Shown: one piece after another, positions 52,184 to 61,160 of the stretch
How positions within the stretch are numbered: position 1 is the first letter of the stretch
How the letters are laid out: each line of letters opens with the position of its first letter
Assembly (NCBI GenBank): GCA_016714045.1
Contig: JADJNY010000007.1
Span: forward strand, 124,001 to 188,000
Source of the DNA: Planctomycetota bacterium
GTDB taxonomy: Bacteria; Planctomycetota; UBA1135; GCA-002686595
Direction of reading: 5' to 3'
Length of the DNA: 64,000 nt
Program-made: the position numbers and the translations under genes
Notes under the pieces: generated by a model
Seen by the model: only the letters and a program-made list of their open reading frames with translations
Told to the model about the DNA's origin: nothing
Database searches by the model: none

Positions 52184-53479
52184 ATGGCGACCTCGACGCG
52201 ACCCGACACCGGTGCCGGCACGAGCGCGATCCTCGCGCGCGGGCTCTCGAAGGCGTACCGGATGTACGACAAGCCGATGCACCGCGTGTGGGAGCTCGTC
52301 CTCGGCGGGAAGAAGCTCCACCGCGAGTTCTTCGCGGTGCGCAACGTCTACCTCGACATCCCGCACGGCGCGACGGTCGGCATCATCGGCGAGAACGGCG
52401 CGGGCAAGTCGACGTTGCTCAAGCTCCTCACGGGCATCACGCTGCCGACGACGGGCGAGCTCTCGGTCAACGGCCGCGTCGCGTCGCTGCTCGAACTCGG
52501 CGCCGGCTTCCACCCGGAGTTCTCCGGCCGCGACAACATCCATCTCAACTGCTCGATCCTCGGCATGAGCGAGGACGAGATCACCGAGCGCTACCCGAAG
52601 ATCGTCGAGTTCAGCGAGCTCGGCGACTTCATCGACCGCCCCGTGAAGACGTACTCGTCGGGCATGTACGTGCGCCTCGGCTTCGCGGTCGCCGCGAGCG
52701 TCGACCCGGACATCCTGATGATCGACGAGGCGCTCTCCGTCGGCGACGAGCACTTCAAGGGGAAGTGCATCAACCGCCTGAACGAATTCCGCGAGCAGGG
52801 CAAGACGACGATCTTCGTCAGCCACGACATGGGGGCCGTGAAGTCGATGTGCCAGCACGTCGTGCTGATGGACAAGGGTGAGGTGCTCGAGCAGGGCAAC
52901 GCCGAGAAGGTCTCGGACGAGTACCTGAAGCGCGCGAAGTCGCGCGGCAACGAGCGCCTCTCCGCGCTGAATCGCGGCACGAGCGCCTATCCGCGCTGGG
53001 GCACGGGCGAGATCGAGACCTTCGAGGTCGACATGCTCGACTCGTCCGGCAACGCGGGCTTCGTGTTCCGCACGAACGAGCCGTTCCGCGTGCGCGTGCG
53101 CTACCGCGTGCTGCGCGAGGTGAAGAACCCCGTGTTCGGCATCGGCCTGTACCGCTCGGATGGGACCTACGTGAACGGCGCGAACCACCACTGGCGCGAG
53201 GCGCCGATCGTGATCGAGCGCGCGGAGCCCGGCGAGGAAGGCGTCGTCGAGATGGCGTTCGAGCGCATGCCGCTGCTCGCGGGCCAGTACTACGTGACGA
53301 CGTTCCTCTACGACCACAGCAAGGCCGCGCCGACCGCGATCGACCACCGCGAGCACGCGGTGACCTTCGAAGTGCTCGACGATCGTCGCCACCAGCACGG
53401 GATGCTCTACCTGCCGTGCCGCTGGTCGATGGAGCGGACGACGACGGCGGGCGTCGTGCGCGAGGAGTCGAAGGCGTGA
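52184..53479 (+). CDS. wzt: ABC polysaccharide exporter ATPase with Wzt C-terminal glycan-binding domain
   Basis: 431 residues. The ATPase domain (1 to about 250) has Walker A GENGAGKSTLLKLLTG, the signature YSSGMYVRLGFAVAA, Walker B PDILMIDEALSVGD and a switch His in IFVSHDMGAV. Residues about 275-430 form a Wzt_C-like beta-sandwich (EIETFEVDMLDSSG, PFRVRVRYRVL, GQYYVTTFLYDHS) which in E. coli O9a Wzt recognises the capped end of the glycan. This tail therefore predicts export of a chain bearing a non-reducing-end modification. The next gene encodes a methyltransferase with a long coiled coil, the expected capping enzyme, and its ATG overlaps this stop (ATGA). Confidence 0.93.
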   Translation: MATSTRPDTGAGTSAILARGLSKAYRMYDKPMHRVWELVLGGKKLHREFFAVRNVYLDIPHGATVGIIGENGAGKSTLLKLLTGITLPTTGELSVNGRVASLLELGAGFHPEFSGRDNIHLNCSILGMSEDEITERYPKIVEFSELGDFIDRPVKTYSSGMYVRLGFAVAASVDPDILMIDEALSVGDEHFKGKCINRLNEFREQGKTTIFVSHDMGAVKSMCQHVVLMDKGEVLEQGNAEKVSDEYLKRAKSRGNERLSALNRGTSAYPRWGTGEIETFEVDMLDSSGNAGFVFRTNEPFRVRVRYRVLREVKNPVFGIGLYRSDGTYVNGANHHWREAPIVIERAEPGEEGVVEMAFERMPLLAGQYYVTTFLYDHSKAAPTAIDHREHAVTFEVLDDRRHQHGMLYLPCRWSMERTTTAGVVREESKA

Positions 53480-55344
53480 TGGACGTCGAAGCGCTCCCGT
53501 TCGACCAGTACCAGCGCTACGCGCTCGTCACGGAGGTCGTGAACGAGGTGCGGCGGGGGAAGGAACGGCTCTCGATCCTCGACGTCGGCGGCCGCACGGC
53601 GCTCCTGCGCTCGTTCCTCTCCGGCGACGCGATCACGCTCGTCGACCTCGAGCCGTCCGAGGAGCGCCCGCTCGTGCTCGGCGACGGCAGCCGCCTGCCG
53701 TTCGCCGATCGCAGCTTCGACCTCGTGCTCGCGTTCGACACGCTCGAACACGTGCCCGTCCCGCGCCGCGCGGCGTTCGTGTCCGAGTGCGCGCGCGTCG
53801 CGCGCCGCCACGTCGTGCTCGCGGGCCCGTATCAGTCGCCCGAGGTCGAGGAAGCGGAGCGCCTGCTCCAGCAGTTCCTGAAGGACAAGCTCGGCGTCGA
53901 GCACCGCTACCTCGAGGAACACCGCCACAACGGCCTGCCCGATCGCGCGGCCACCGAGGCGCAGTTCGCGGGGCTCGGCGCGCGCGTCGCGAGCTTCGGC
54001 CACGGCAACCTCGACCGCTGGCTCGCGCTGATCTGCCTCTCGATGTACATGGACTACCGTCCGGAGCTGCGCGGGATCGCCGCGCGCTTCCAGCGCTTCT
54101 ACAACGCGCGGATGTACGCGAGCGACCACGTGGCCCCCGTCTACCGTCACGCGGTCGTCGCCGCGCTCGGCGGAGCGGAGCTCCCGCGCATGGAGCGCCT
54201 GACGCGCCCCGCGTCCGCGCCGCCCGGCGCCACGCGCCGCATCGAAGAGCTCGCGTTCGAGCTCGCGGCGTTCGAGCGCGCGCAGGGCGCGCTCCTCGAG
54301 GAGAAGGCCAAACTCGAGCGAGGGCTCGCGGAGCTGCGGACGGACCTCGCGGGTCACAAGACGACGCTCGCCGACGCGGAGGCGCGCAAGGCGGAGCAGA
54401 AGGCCGTGATCGAGACGCTCGAGCGCGACCTCGACGCGCACAAGGCCTCGATCGCCGACCTCCAGCGCGATCTCGCCGCCCAGGTCGTGCGGTTCGAGGA
54501 GTCGGAGCGCGGCCGCGCGCTCGAACGCGAAGCGCTCGAGCGCGACCTCGCCGACCACAAGGCCGTCGTCCAGGAGCTCGAGCGCGAGTTCGACGAGTGC
54601 CGGAAAGTGCTCGAGGAGGTCCGCAAGCTCGCCGCCACGTACGAACGCGAGCTCGAGGTCCTGCGCGCGCTGCGCGAGCGCGAGCTCGGCGAAGCGAGCA
54701 CGATGCGTGGCGAGCTCGAGGCGCGCATCGCCGAGCACGCCGCGAACGCGGCCGTGCTCGAAGCCGACCTGCACGCGCACAAGGCGACGCTCGCGGCGGA
54801 GCGCGCCGCTCGCGCGGACGAAGCGCAGGCGCTGCGGGACGTGATCGCGAGCGTCGAGCGCGACCGCGACGAGCGCGGCCGCGTGATCCAGAACCTCGAG
54901 GCCGACCTCGCCGAGCATCGCGCCGTCGTGCGCTCGCTCGAGGCCGAAGTGGAGGCGCGCGGCGCGGCCCTCGCCGCGGCGCGGAACGACCTCGACCAAC
55001 ATCGCGCGGTGCTCTACGCGCGGGAGCAGGAGCTCGCCGAATTCCGCGCCGTCGTCGCGGCGCTCGAGGCCGACCTCGCGGGGCACCGCGCGGTGGTGAA
55101 CGAGCTCCGCCAGCGCGCGGCCGGCCTCGACGCGGCGCTCGAAGCGGTCACGCACGAGCGCAACGTCGGCGCGCAGGCGCTCGCCGGCGCGCGGGGTGAG
55201 ATCGACCGGGCGCGCGAGGCGCTCGCGGCGCAGCACGCCGAACTCCTCGCGCGTGACGCGACGATCGAGGCCTTGCGCGCAGAGCTCCGCAGCCGCTGGC
55301 GGACGTTCCAGCGCGCCTTCGGGCCGCGTCGGCCGATGCCGTAG
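53479..55344 (+). CDS. WbdD-like methyltransferase with long coiled coil (candidate chain terminator and ruler)
   Basis: 621 residues. Residues 1 to ~230 are a class I SAM-dependent methyltransferase: ILDVGGRTALLRSFL, the acidic LVDLEP, LPFADRSFDLVLAFDTLEHV. Residues ~255-615 form a continuous coiled coil built from a recurring block such as LEADLAEHRAVV, LERDLDAHKASIADL and LEADLAGHRAVVNEL, ending in a basic RWRTFQRAFGPRRP. In E. coli O9a, WbdD joins a methyltransferase/kinase to a coiled coil that sets O-antigen length; no kinase domain is seen here. The start overlaps the wzt stop by ATGA; a GTG 3 bases earlier is the alternative. The role is inferred from layout and position. Confidence 0.8.
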   Translation: MDVEALPFDQYQRYALVTEVVNEVRRGKERLSILDVGGRTALLRSFLSGDAITLVDLEPSEERPLVLGDGSRLPFADRSFDLVLAFDTLEHVPVPRRAAFVSECARVARRHVVLAGPYQSPEVEEAERLLQQFLKDKLGVEHRYLEEHRHNGLPDRAATEAQFAGLGARVASFGHGNLDRWLALICLSMYMDYRPELRGIAARFQRFYNARMYASDHVAPVYRHAVVAALGGAELPRMERLTRPASAPPGATRRIEELAFELAAFERAQGALLEEKAKLERGLAELRTDLAGHKTTLADAEARKAEQKAVIETLERDLDAHKASIADLQRDLAAQVVRFEESERGRALEREALERDLADHKAVVQELEREFDECRKVLEEVRKLAATYERELEVLRALRERELGEASTMRGELEARIAEHAANAAVLEADLHAHKATLAAERAARADEAQALRDVIASVERDRDERGRVIQNLEADLAEHRAVVRSLEAEVEARGAALAAARNDLDQHRAVLYAREQELAEFRAVVAALEADLAGHRAVVNELRQRAAGLDAALEAVTHERNVGAQALAGARGEIDRAREALAAQHAELLARDATIEALRAELRSRWRTFQRAFGPRRPMP

Positions 55345-55476
55345 GGCGCCGAGGCCGCGCTCCGCTCTGGTGTGCGCCCCCGCGGGCGACGCGGGGAGCG
55401 CGCGCTTCGTGCGCCGAGCGCGCGCGGGGCGCCCTTCCTCGTGGCGCGCGGCGTTGCTAGGCTGCGCCGCGTTCCC

Positions 55477-56580
55477 ATGGCCAACGTCCCGCTCGATCCG
55501 CAGCGCTGGGCCGCCCGCGCGGGCGCCTGGCTCCAGCCCGGCGGTCCGCAAGGCGACGTGGTCGTCTCGTGCCGCGCGCGCCTCGCGCGCAACCTGCTCG
55601 AGTTCCCGTTCGTCACGCGCCTCGAGCCGAAGCGCGCCGAGGAACTCGCCGCGCGCGTGCAGACGGTGCTCGACGAGGCCCGCATCGACGGCGAGACGAT
55701 CTGGGTCGCGATGTCGGACGCGCCGCCGCTCCTGCGCCTGCTCCTGCGCGAGCGCCACCTCGTCAGCCGCGACCTCGTGCCGAGCGAGGACGGCCAGAAG
55801 GCGGCCCCCGGTCGCGCGGTCGCGTTCGGCGCGAGCGAGTGCCTCTCCGTGATGGTCAACGAAGAGGACCACCTGCGCCTCCAGGCGATGACGGCGGGGT
55901 ACCAGATCCGGCTCGCGTGGGAGCGCGCGCGCGAGCTCGACCGCTTCCTCGAGGAGCGGCTCGCGTTCGCGGTGGACGGCGAGCTCGGGTACCTGACCGG
56001 CTGTCCGACGAACGTCGGCACCGGGCTGCGCGCGTCCGTGATGTTGCACCTGCCCGCGCTCGGGCTCGTGCGCTCCGAGATCGAGAAGGTCTTCGCCGCC
56101 GCGCAGCGGACGGGGCTCGCGGTGCGCGGCCAGTACGGCGAGGGGAGCCGCGCGGCGGGCGACCTGTACCAGATCTCGAACCAGATCACGCTCGGCCGCG
56201 GCGAAGAGGAACTCGTCCAGGACCTCGAAGCGCTCGTGCCGCGCATTCTCGAGTTCGAGCGCAAGCTGCGCGAGCTGCTCTTGAAGGAACAGCGCGCTGC
56301 GCTCGTCGATCGCGTCGCGCGATCGATCGGGCTCCTGCGCACGGCGCGTTCGATGCCGACCGAGGCTGCGCTCGCGCACTTGTCGAACGTGCGCCTCGGC
56401 CTGCACCTCGGGCTCGTGCGCGAACCGGCGCAGGAGGTGCTCGCGCCGCTCTCCGTGCAGGTGCAGCGCGCGCACGTGCAGGCCCTCGCGCAGGAGCCGC
56501 TCACGCCCGAGCTCTGCGATGCGAGCGTGCGCGACACGCTGCGCGCGAGCTGGTTGCGGCGCCGGCTCTCGGCGGGCTAA
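55477..56580 (+). CDS. mcsB: protein-arginine kinase (McsB family)
   Basis: Phosphagen-kinase fold enzyme that phosphorylates arginines of proteins and, in Bacillus, marks them for ClpCP. 367 residues. Signature blocks: VVVSCRARLARNLLEFPF, VMVNEEDHLRLQAM, the Cys loop LGYLTGCPTNVGTGLRASV and AAGDLYQISNQITLGRGEEE, with the catalytic Glu in NEEDH. The ATG at 55477 lies 13 bases after TAGGCT. In Bacillus the partner genes ctsR, mcsA and clpC are adjacent; none is present here. It appears to be a separate unit embedded in the polysaccharide region. Confidence 0.92.
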   Translation: MANVPLDPQRWAARAGAWLQPGGPQGDVVVSCRARLARNLLEFPFVTRLEPKRAEELAARVQTVLDEARIDGETIWVAMSDAPPLLRLLLRERHLVSRDLVPSEDGQKAAPGRAVAFGASECLSVMVNEEDHLRLQAMTAGYQIRLAWERARELDRFLEERLAFAVDGELGYLTGCPTNVGTGLRASVMLHLPALGLVRSEIEKVFAAAQRTGLAVRGQYGEGSRAAGDLYQISNQITLGRGEEELVQDLEALVPRILEFERKLRELLLKEQRAALVDRVARSIGLLRTARSMPTEAALAHLSNVRLGLHLGLVREPAQEVLAPLSVQVQRAHVQALAQEPLTPELCDASVRDTLRASWLRRRLSAG

Positions 56581-56676
56581 ACCGGACCGTCGCCTCTCTT
56601 GCAGGCGCGCGCAGAGCGCGTTCAGACCGGGCGTCGCCGTCGCCGATCAGGTCGCAGCGCTCCCCACGCGCGCACC

Positions 56677-58926
56677 ATGCTCCACGCGCTCCTCGTCGGC
56701 GCCGGGTTCGCTCTCGGCGTCTCCGTTCCAGACCCTTCGATCGAGCTCGAGGCGACGATCCGCGCCCGCGCGGGCCGCGTCGAGTGCGTCGACGGCAGCG
56801 GACGGGCCTTCGTCGTGGCGCCCGAGTCGCAGCGCACGAATCGCGGCCGCGCGCACGTCGAGATCGGCGCCGCCGGGGCGGCCGAGATCGCGTGGCCCGG
56901 CGTCGGCAGCGTGCTCGCGAGCGGGCCGTGCGTGCTCGAGTGGGGGCCCGCGGAGGACGTTGGCGGCGCGAGCGCCGCGGCGCCGAGGCTCGTCGTGCGC
57001 TTCGTCGAACTCGCGCGTGCCGAGGTCGAGCTGCGCGCGTCGCCCGCACGCTTCGAGCTCCCAGGCGGCTTCCGCCTCGACACGCAGCGCGGCGCCTTCG
57101 CCATCGCAGCCGTCGGGGCCGGCGCGCTGCGCGTCGAACTGCGCGCGGGCGGAGCGCTCGCGATCGACGGACCGAGCGGCGTGCGCGAGCTGTGGCCGCG
57201 CCGTCTCGTCACGCCCGGCGCTGCGTTCGTCCTCGATCCGCGGCGCGGGCCGGCTCCGCGGCGCGTTCGCGAGCCCGCGACGCCGCCGTGGGAGACCTTC
57301 GACTGGCCGTGGGGCCGCGGCGCGGAGCCCGCGCGCGGCGCGCGCGCGGACGTCTCGTTCACGGAGCACGTCGAGCTCCTCGCGGAGCCCGTCGACCCGC
57401 ACCCCTTCCACGCGCTCGACTGGCGCGGGCTTGCGCTCGACGCACTCGAGCCGCACGGCGCGTGGGGCGTGGAGCGCGTCCTTGGCCTCGACGTGCGCGC
57501 CACCGAGTCCTGCGTCGCGGTCGCGCTCGCGTCCGACGCGCCGCGCGCGGCGTGGTGCCTCGGTCCCGAGCAGGACCTGCGCCTCGCGCCCGGCGCGCGC
57601 GTCGAGCTGGACCGGGACGGCGGCGTGCGCTCGGTCGACGGCGCGGTCGAGGCGCACGCGGCGCTCACGCCGCGACCGGCGGTCGAGGGCCTGGTCCGCG
57701 CTTCGAGCGCGCTGCCCGACGTCGAGGAGCCGGGGGTCGACGAGGTCGAGTCGGCGCCGATGCTCCCGTCGACGAACTCCGCCGAAGACGTGCACGCGAC
57801 GAGCGACGAGCACGCCGCGGAGGCTCGACCCGCGGTGCTCGAGGCGCCCGCGGCGTTCGAGGCGCGCGAGGGACTCGCTCCCGCGACGTCCGAGACGCAC
57901 GCCGCGCAGGCGACGCACGACGCTCACGACGCTCACGACGCTCACGACGCGAGCGACACCAGCAGCGCGCACAGCGCGCAGCCCGCGCACGAGCCTCCGA
58001 CGGCGCACCCTGCTCCCGACCCGCAGGCGCCGCACGCGGATCACGCTCCGTTCGACGCCGACGCTTCGAGCGCCGCGCTCGCGACGGCCGTCCCGACCTC
58101 CGCGACGGCCGCGAGCGCCACGCACGCGGCTCCTACCGTGCGGCCGGCACCCGCCCAGGCGCCGCGCGCCGCGCCCGCCGCGCGGCCGACGAGTCCGTTC
58201 CGCGCGCTCGACTGGCGCGGGCTTCCGTTCTCCGCCTTCGAGGCCTGCGGGCGGTGGGGCATCGAGCGCGTGCCCGGCCTCTCGCTGCGCATCGAAGCGG
58301 GGCGCGCGACGCTGACCCTCGAGCCCGGCGCGCCCGCGCGCGCCTGGTGCCTCGGCGGCGAGCGCGACCTCCGCCTCGCGCCCGGTTCGAGCGCCACCGT
58401 GACGCTCGAGGGTCGCGTGCTCGCGCTCGACCTCGCCGTCGAGGCGCCGCGCGCGCTCCCGGGTCGGCCAGCGTTCGACACGCTCGTTCCGCCCACGCCC
58501 GCGCTACCCGAGGTCGCCGAACCCGAGCCCGAAGCCGACGCGCCCACCGCGACGGCGCCGGCCGAGGCCGCGACGCCCGCGCCGTCCTCGCACGCGGTGC
58601 TCCAGGTGCCCCCTTTGCCCCCGGTGTCCTCGGAGCACGACGCGCAACTATGGCGCGGGCTCGAGCGCGACGCGCTCGACGCCGCCGGCCGCTGGGCGCT
58701 GGAGCGCGCGCCGGAGCTCACCATCGAGCCCCAGGCCGACGGCCGTCTGCGCGTGCGCCTCGACGCGACGTCGGCGCGCTCGCGCTGGTGTCTCGGGCCG
58801 CAGAAGGACGTCGAGCTCCGCCCGGGCGCCACGGTCGTGCTGCTCGACGACGGCGGGATCGGAGGCTACCTCGGGACGATCCAGGTGCAGGCCGCGACGC
58901 CCGGCCGGCCGGCGTTCACGCGCTGA
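56677..58926 (+). CDS. protein with FecR-like N-terminus and three copies of an unrecognised ~95-residue domain
   Basis: 749 residues from the ATG at 56677, with a hydrophobic N-terminal segment (MLHALLVGAGFALGVSV). Residues ~20-190 contain a FecR-like beta pattern (RAGRVECVDGSGRAFVVAP, VGSVLASGPCVLEW). Three related units follow at about 244-340, 508-603 and 655-749. Each opens with WRGL, has a (G)xWxxERxxxL core, a WCLG box (AAWCLGPEQDLRLAPG, RAWCLGGERDLRLAPG, RWCLGPQKDVELRPG) and ends near a GRPAF-type motif. Ala/Pro/Glu/His-rich linkers join them, one with DAHDAHDAHD. The domain is not known to me. The 3' end overlaps the convergent flippase gene by 11 bases. Confidence 0.75.
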   Translation: MLHALLVGAGFALGVSVPDPSIELEATIRARAGRVECVDGSGRAFVVAPESQRTNRGRAHVEIGAAGAAEIAWPGVGSVLASGPCVLEWGPAEDVGGASAAAPRLVVRFVELARAEVELRASPARFELPGGFRLDTQRGAFAIAAVGAGALRVELRAGGALAIDGPSGVRELWPRRLVTPGAAFVLDPRRGPAPRRVREPATPPWETFDWPWGRGAEPARGARADVSFTEHVELLAEPVDPHPFHALDWRGLALDALEPHGAWGVERVLGLDVRATESCVAVALASDAPRAAWCLGPEQDLRLAPGARVELDRDGGVRSVDGAVEAHAALTPRPAVEGLVRASSALPDVEEPGVDEVESAPMLPSTNSAEDVHATSDEHAAEARPAVLEAPAAFEAREGLAPATSETHAAQATHDAHDAHDAHDASDTSSAHSAQPAHEPPTAHPAPDPQAPHADHAPFDADASSAALATAVPTSATAASATHAAPTVRPAPAQAPRAAPAARPTSPFRALDWRGLPFSAFEACGRWGIERVPGLSLRIEAGRATLTLEPGAPARAWCLGGERDLRLAPGSSATVTLEGRVLALDLAVEAPRALPGRPAFDTLVPPTPALPEVAEPEPEADAPTATAPAEAATPAPSSHAVLQVPPLPPVSSEHDAQLWRGLERDALDAAGRWALERAPELTIEPQADGRLRVRLDATSARSRWCLGPQKDVELRPGATVVLLDDGGIGGYLGTIQVQAATPGRPAFTR

Positions 58927-60286
58927 CGGGTGCGCCCTCGGCGCGCGGCGGCGAGGCGCCGCGGTGCGTGCGGAAGTACCACGCGGCGTACAGGTAGTGC
59001 GTCACGCACCAGAACATCGTGATCGAGAGGCCCCAGGCGACGCCCGTCTCGGGCCAGGTGCGCGCGAGGTGCCACACGACGAACCCGTTCACGACGATGC
59101 CGATCATCGAGAGAATCATCGCGACGCGCAGCGTGTTCGTGACGAGGTAGAACGTGTCGTTCGCGATCGAGAACGACAGCGCGATCAAGCCCGGCGTCAG
59201 GATCAAGCTCACGATCCACATCGGGTGGCGGTACTCGGGCGGGAACAGGAGCTGGAGCGCGATCGGGAGCGCGGCGAGCGAGACGAGCAGGCCCGCCGAG
59301 ATGATTGCGCCCGAGTAGAGGCTCGCCTTCACGAACGTGGCGCGGAAGCGTTCGCGGTCCTGCACGCCGGCGAGCTCGGAGAGGCGCGGCAGCATCGTGC
59401 GGCTGATGCCCTGCATGAGCATCATCGGCACGTTCATCACGCGCTGCGCGAGGCGCACGTACGCGACCCACTCGCTCGAGCCGTAGCGCTGCAGGAACAG
59501 CGTGGGGAGCACCTGCACGCCGACGGCGTCGATCGAGCGGCACAGGCCTAGCTTCAGCCCGAGCGGCAGACCGCGCAGGAGCGGCACGTCGCGGAACTGC
59601 GCCAGGATCTCGCGCGGGGAGGGGAGGAGCTCTTCGCGCCCGCCGCGCGCGCCGCGGTACTGCTCGATCGCGAGCAGCGAACCCAGCGCCGACGCGAGCA
59701 CCATCCCGGCGATCGGGCCCTCCGGCGAGTCGGTCACGACCGCGAACGCGATCACGAGGAACACGCGGATCGCCTCCTGCGCGCTCTCGGTGCGTGCAAA
59801 GGGCAGCATCGTGCGCGTGCCCTGCATCGCGGCGCACAAAACGACGCGCGGGATCTCGAGCAGGGGCGTGAGCGTCAGCCAGAACGCCCAGCGCGCGGTC
59901 GCGTGCGCCGTCTCCGGGTCGTCCGGCGAGACGAGGTCCGCGATCCACGGCAGCAGGAACCAGCCGAGCACGACGAGCACCGCGCCGATCGCGAGGTACG
60001 CCTTCGCGAGGAACGCGAGCCACGCCGCCGCCTTGTCGCGCAACCCGCGCGCGCTCGCCGCGGCGACCTGGCTGACCGTCGCGCCGACGACGCCCTGGTT
60101 CAACAGGAACCAGAGCAGCGAGTAGAGCGTGACGGCGACGTAGTACTGGCCCTGTTCGCGCGCGCCGAGGACGTGCGCGAGCAGCACGGCGCTCGCGAGG
60201 TTCCCGGCCGACACGAACAGCGAGCCCACCTGCAGCGTCGCCGTGTCGCGCACGAACTTGTGCTCGAGGAAGCGGCGCAGGTTCAT
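58916..60286 (-). CDS. oligosaccharide flippase family protein (Wzx/MOP)
   Basis: 456 residues with about 12-14 membrane helices and the fold pattern of polysaccharide-biosynthesis flippases. The N-terminal helix (LQVGSLFVSAGNLASAVLLA) contains the usual amphipathic start, followed by VLGAREQGQYYVAVTLYSL, and a central basic loop (YRGARGGREELLPS) separates two halves. It would flip a lipid-linked glycan across the inner membrane. Coexistence with an ABC exporter in the same region suggests two glycans or a scattered locus. It ends 11 bases inside the convergent upstream gene and lies 16 bases from the FkbM methyltransferase gene, with which it probably forms an operon. Confidence 0.85.
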   Translation of the reverse strand: MNLRRFLEHKFVRDTATLQVGSLFVSAGNLASAVLLAHVLGAREQGQYYVAVTLYSLLWFLLNQGVVGATVSQVAAASARGLRDKAAAWLAFLAKAYLAIGAVLVVLGWFLLPWIADLVSPDDPETAHATARWAFWLTLTPLLEIPRVVLCAAMQGTRTMLPFARTESAQEAIRVFLVIAFAVVTDSPEGPIAGMVLASALGSLLAIEQYRGARGGREELLPSPREILAQFRDVPLLRGLPLGLKLGLCRSIDAVGVQVLPTLFLQRYGSSEWVAYVRLAQRVMNVPMMLMQGISRTMLPRLSELAGVQDRERFRATFVKASLYSGAIISAGLLVSLAALPIALQLLFPPEYRHPMWIVSLILTPGLIALSFSIANDTFYLVTNTLRVAMILSMIGIVVNGFVVWHLARTWPETGVAWGLSITMFWCVTHYLYAAWYFRTHRGASPPRAEGAPVSA

Positions 60287-60302
60287 GGCGTTCGCCGGTG
60301 TT

Positions 60303-61061
60303 TCACGCCGGCCGGGTCCGGCCGCGCGGGAGGAAGAGGAAGTCCTGGACGTCCTGCATCCCGGTCAGGTCGACGCGCTCGTACCCGAGCTGGTACAGGC
60401 GCTCGATCACGGCTACTTGCGCGTCCCAGTCGTGATGGATGTGCGGCGCGAGCAGCTCCGCGAGGATCACGGGCTTCGGCTCGCAGCGCTCGAGGAAGCC
60501 GAACATCCCGCGCAGGACGCGGTAGTCGAAGCCCTCCGTGTCGCTCTTCACGAAGTCGACGCGGTCGATGCCGTGCTCCTTCGCGTAGTCGTCGAAGACG
60601 CGGCAGCGCACTTCCTCGGGCCGGAAGTCCATGCGCGTCTCGCGGCGGCGCATCAGCTCCTCGGTGAGCAGGTTGCCGCCCGGGTTGTGCTTCGGCTTCC
60701 AGATCGTCATCGGCGCGTCGACGTCGCCGAGCGCGAGGTGCTCGACGTGGATCGACCGCGCGCCGGCGAACCGCGCGCGGCAGGCCGCGTGGTGCGCCGC
60801 GACGGGCTCGAAGAGCCACGCCTCGAGGTCGGGCCGCTCCTTGCGCACGAGCTCCGTGTAGACGCCGATGTTCGCCCCGACGTCGACGAGCCGCGCGTTC
60901 TGCTTCGGGAGCCAGCGCACCGTGTGCTCGACGGACTCCGCGACGACGCGGCGCAGACGCGCCTCCCACTCGGCGTCGGTGGGGCCCTTCGCGAACCACT
61001 TGTAGCGGAGGAGCCGCGCGCGGGCGACCAGGCGGGAGAGGAGGGGCTCGCGCGTGTCCAT
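60303..61061 (-). CDS. FkbM family methyltransferase
   Basis: 252 residues. SAM-binding motif I is NARLVDVGANIGVYTEL, followed by WLFEPVAAHHAAC (the acidic residue contacting the ribose), HVEHLALGDVDAPM and VDFVKSDTEGFDYRVLRGM, which together define the FkbM type. These enzymes O-methylate sugars or other hydroxyls; in a glycan locus a sugar is the likely acceptor, but this is inference. The ATG start at 61061 encodes MDTREPLLSRL. The downstream flippase gene is on the same strand 16 bases away. Confidence 0.88.
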   Translation of the reverse strand: MDTREPLLSRLVARARLLRYKWFAKGPTDAEWEARLRRVVAESVEHTVRWLPKQNARLVDVGANIGVYTELVRKERPDLEAWLFEPVAAHHAACRARFAGARSIHVEHLALGDVDAPMTIWKPKHNPGGNLLTEELMRRRETRMDFRPEEVRCRVFDDYAKEHGIDRVDFVKSDTEGFDYRVLRGMFGFLERCEPKPVILAELLAPHIHHDWDAQVAVIERLYQLGYERVDLTGMQDVQDFLFLPRGRTRPA

Positions 61062-61160
61062 GCGATGGGCCTAGGCGCGGGCGCTCACGCGCGCGCGGTC
61101 GGAGGAACGATTGAACGCGGCCTCCGGGAGCGGGTCAAGCGCGCGCTCCCGGCGGGGCGG

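Noticed and set aside
49916..56475. Two minus-strand frames of over 1000 codons opposite the wzm-wzt-mcsB region
   Set aside because: Shadows of recognised plus-strand genes; Arg/Glu/His-rich without domains.
57920..57955. CRISPR-like short repeats (GACGCTCAC three times)
   Set aside because: In-frame 9-bp codon repeats (DAH) within a protein linker; no spacers. No CRISPR array was seen anywhere in the window.
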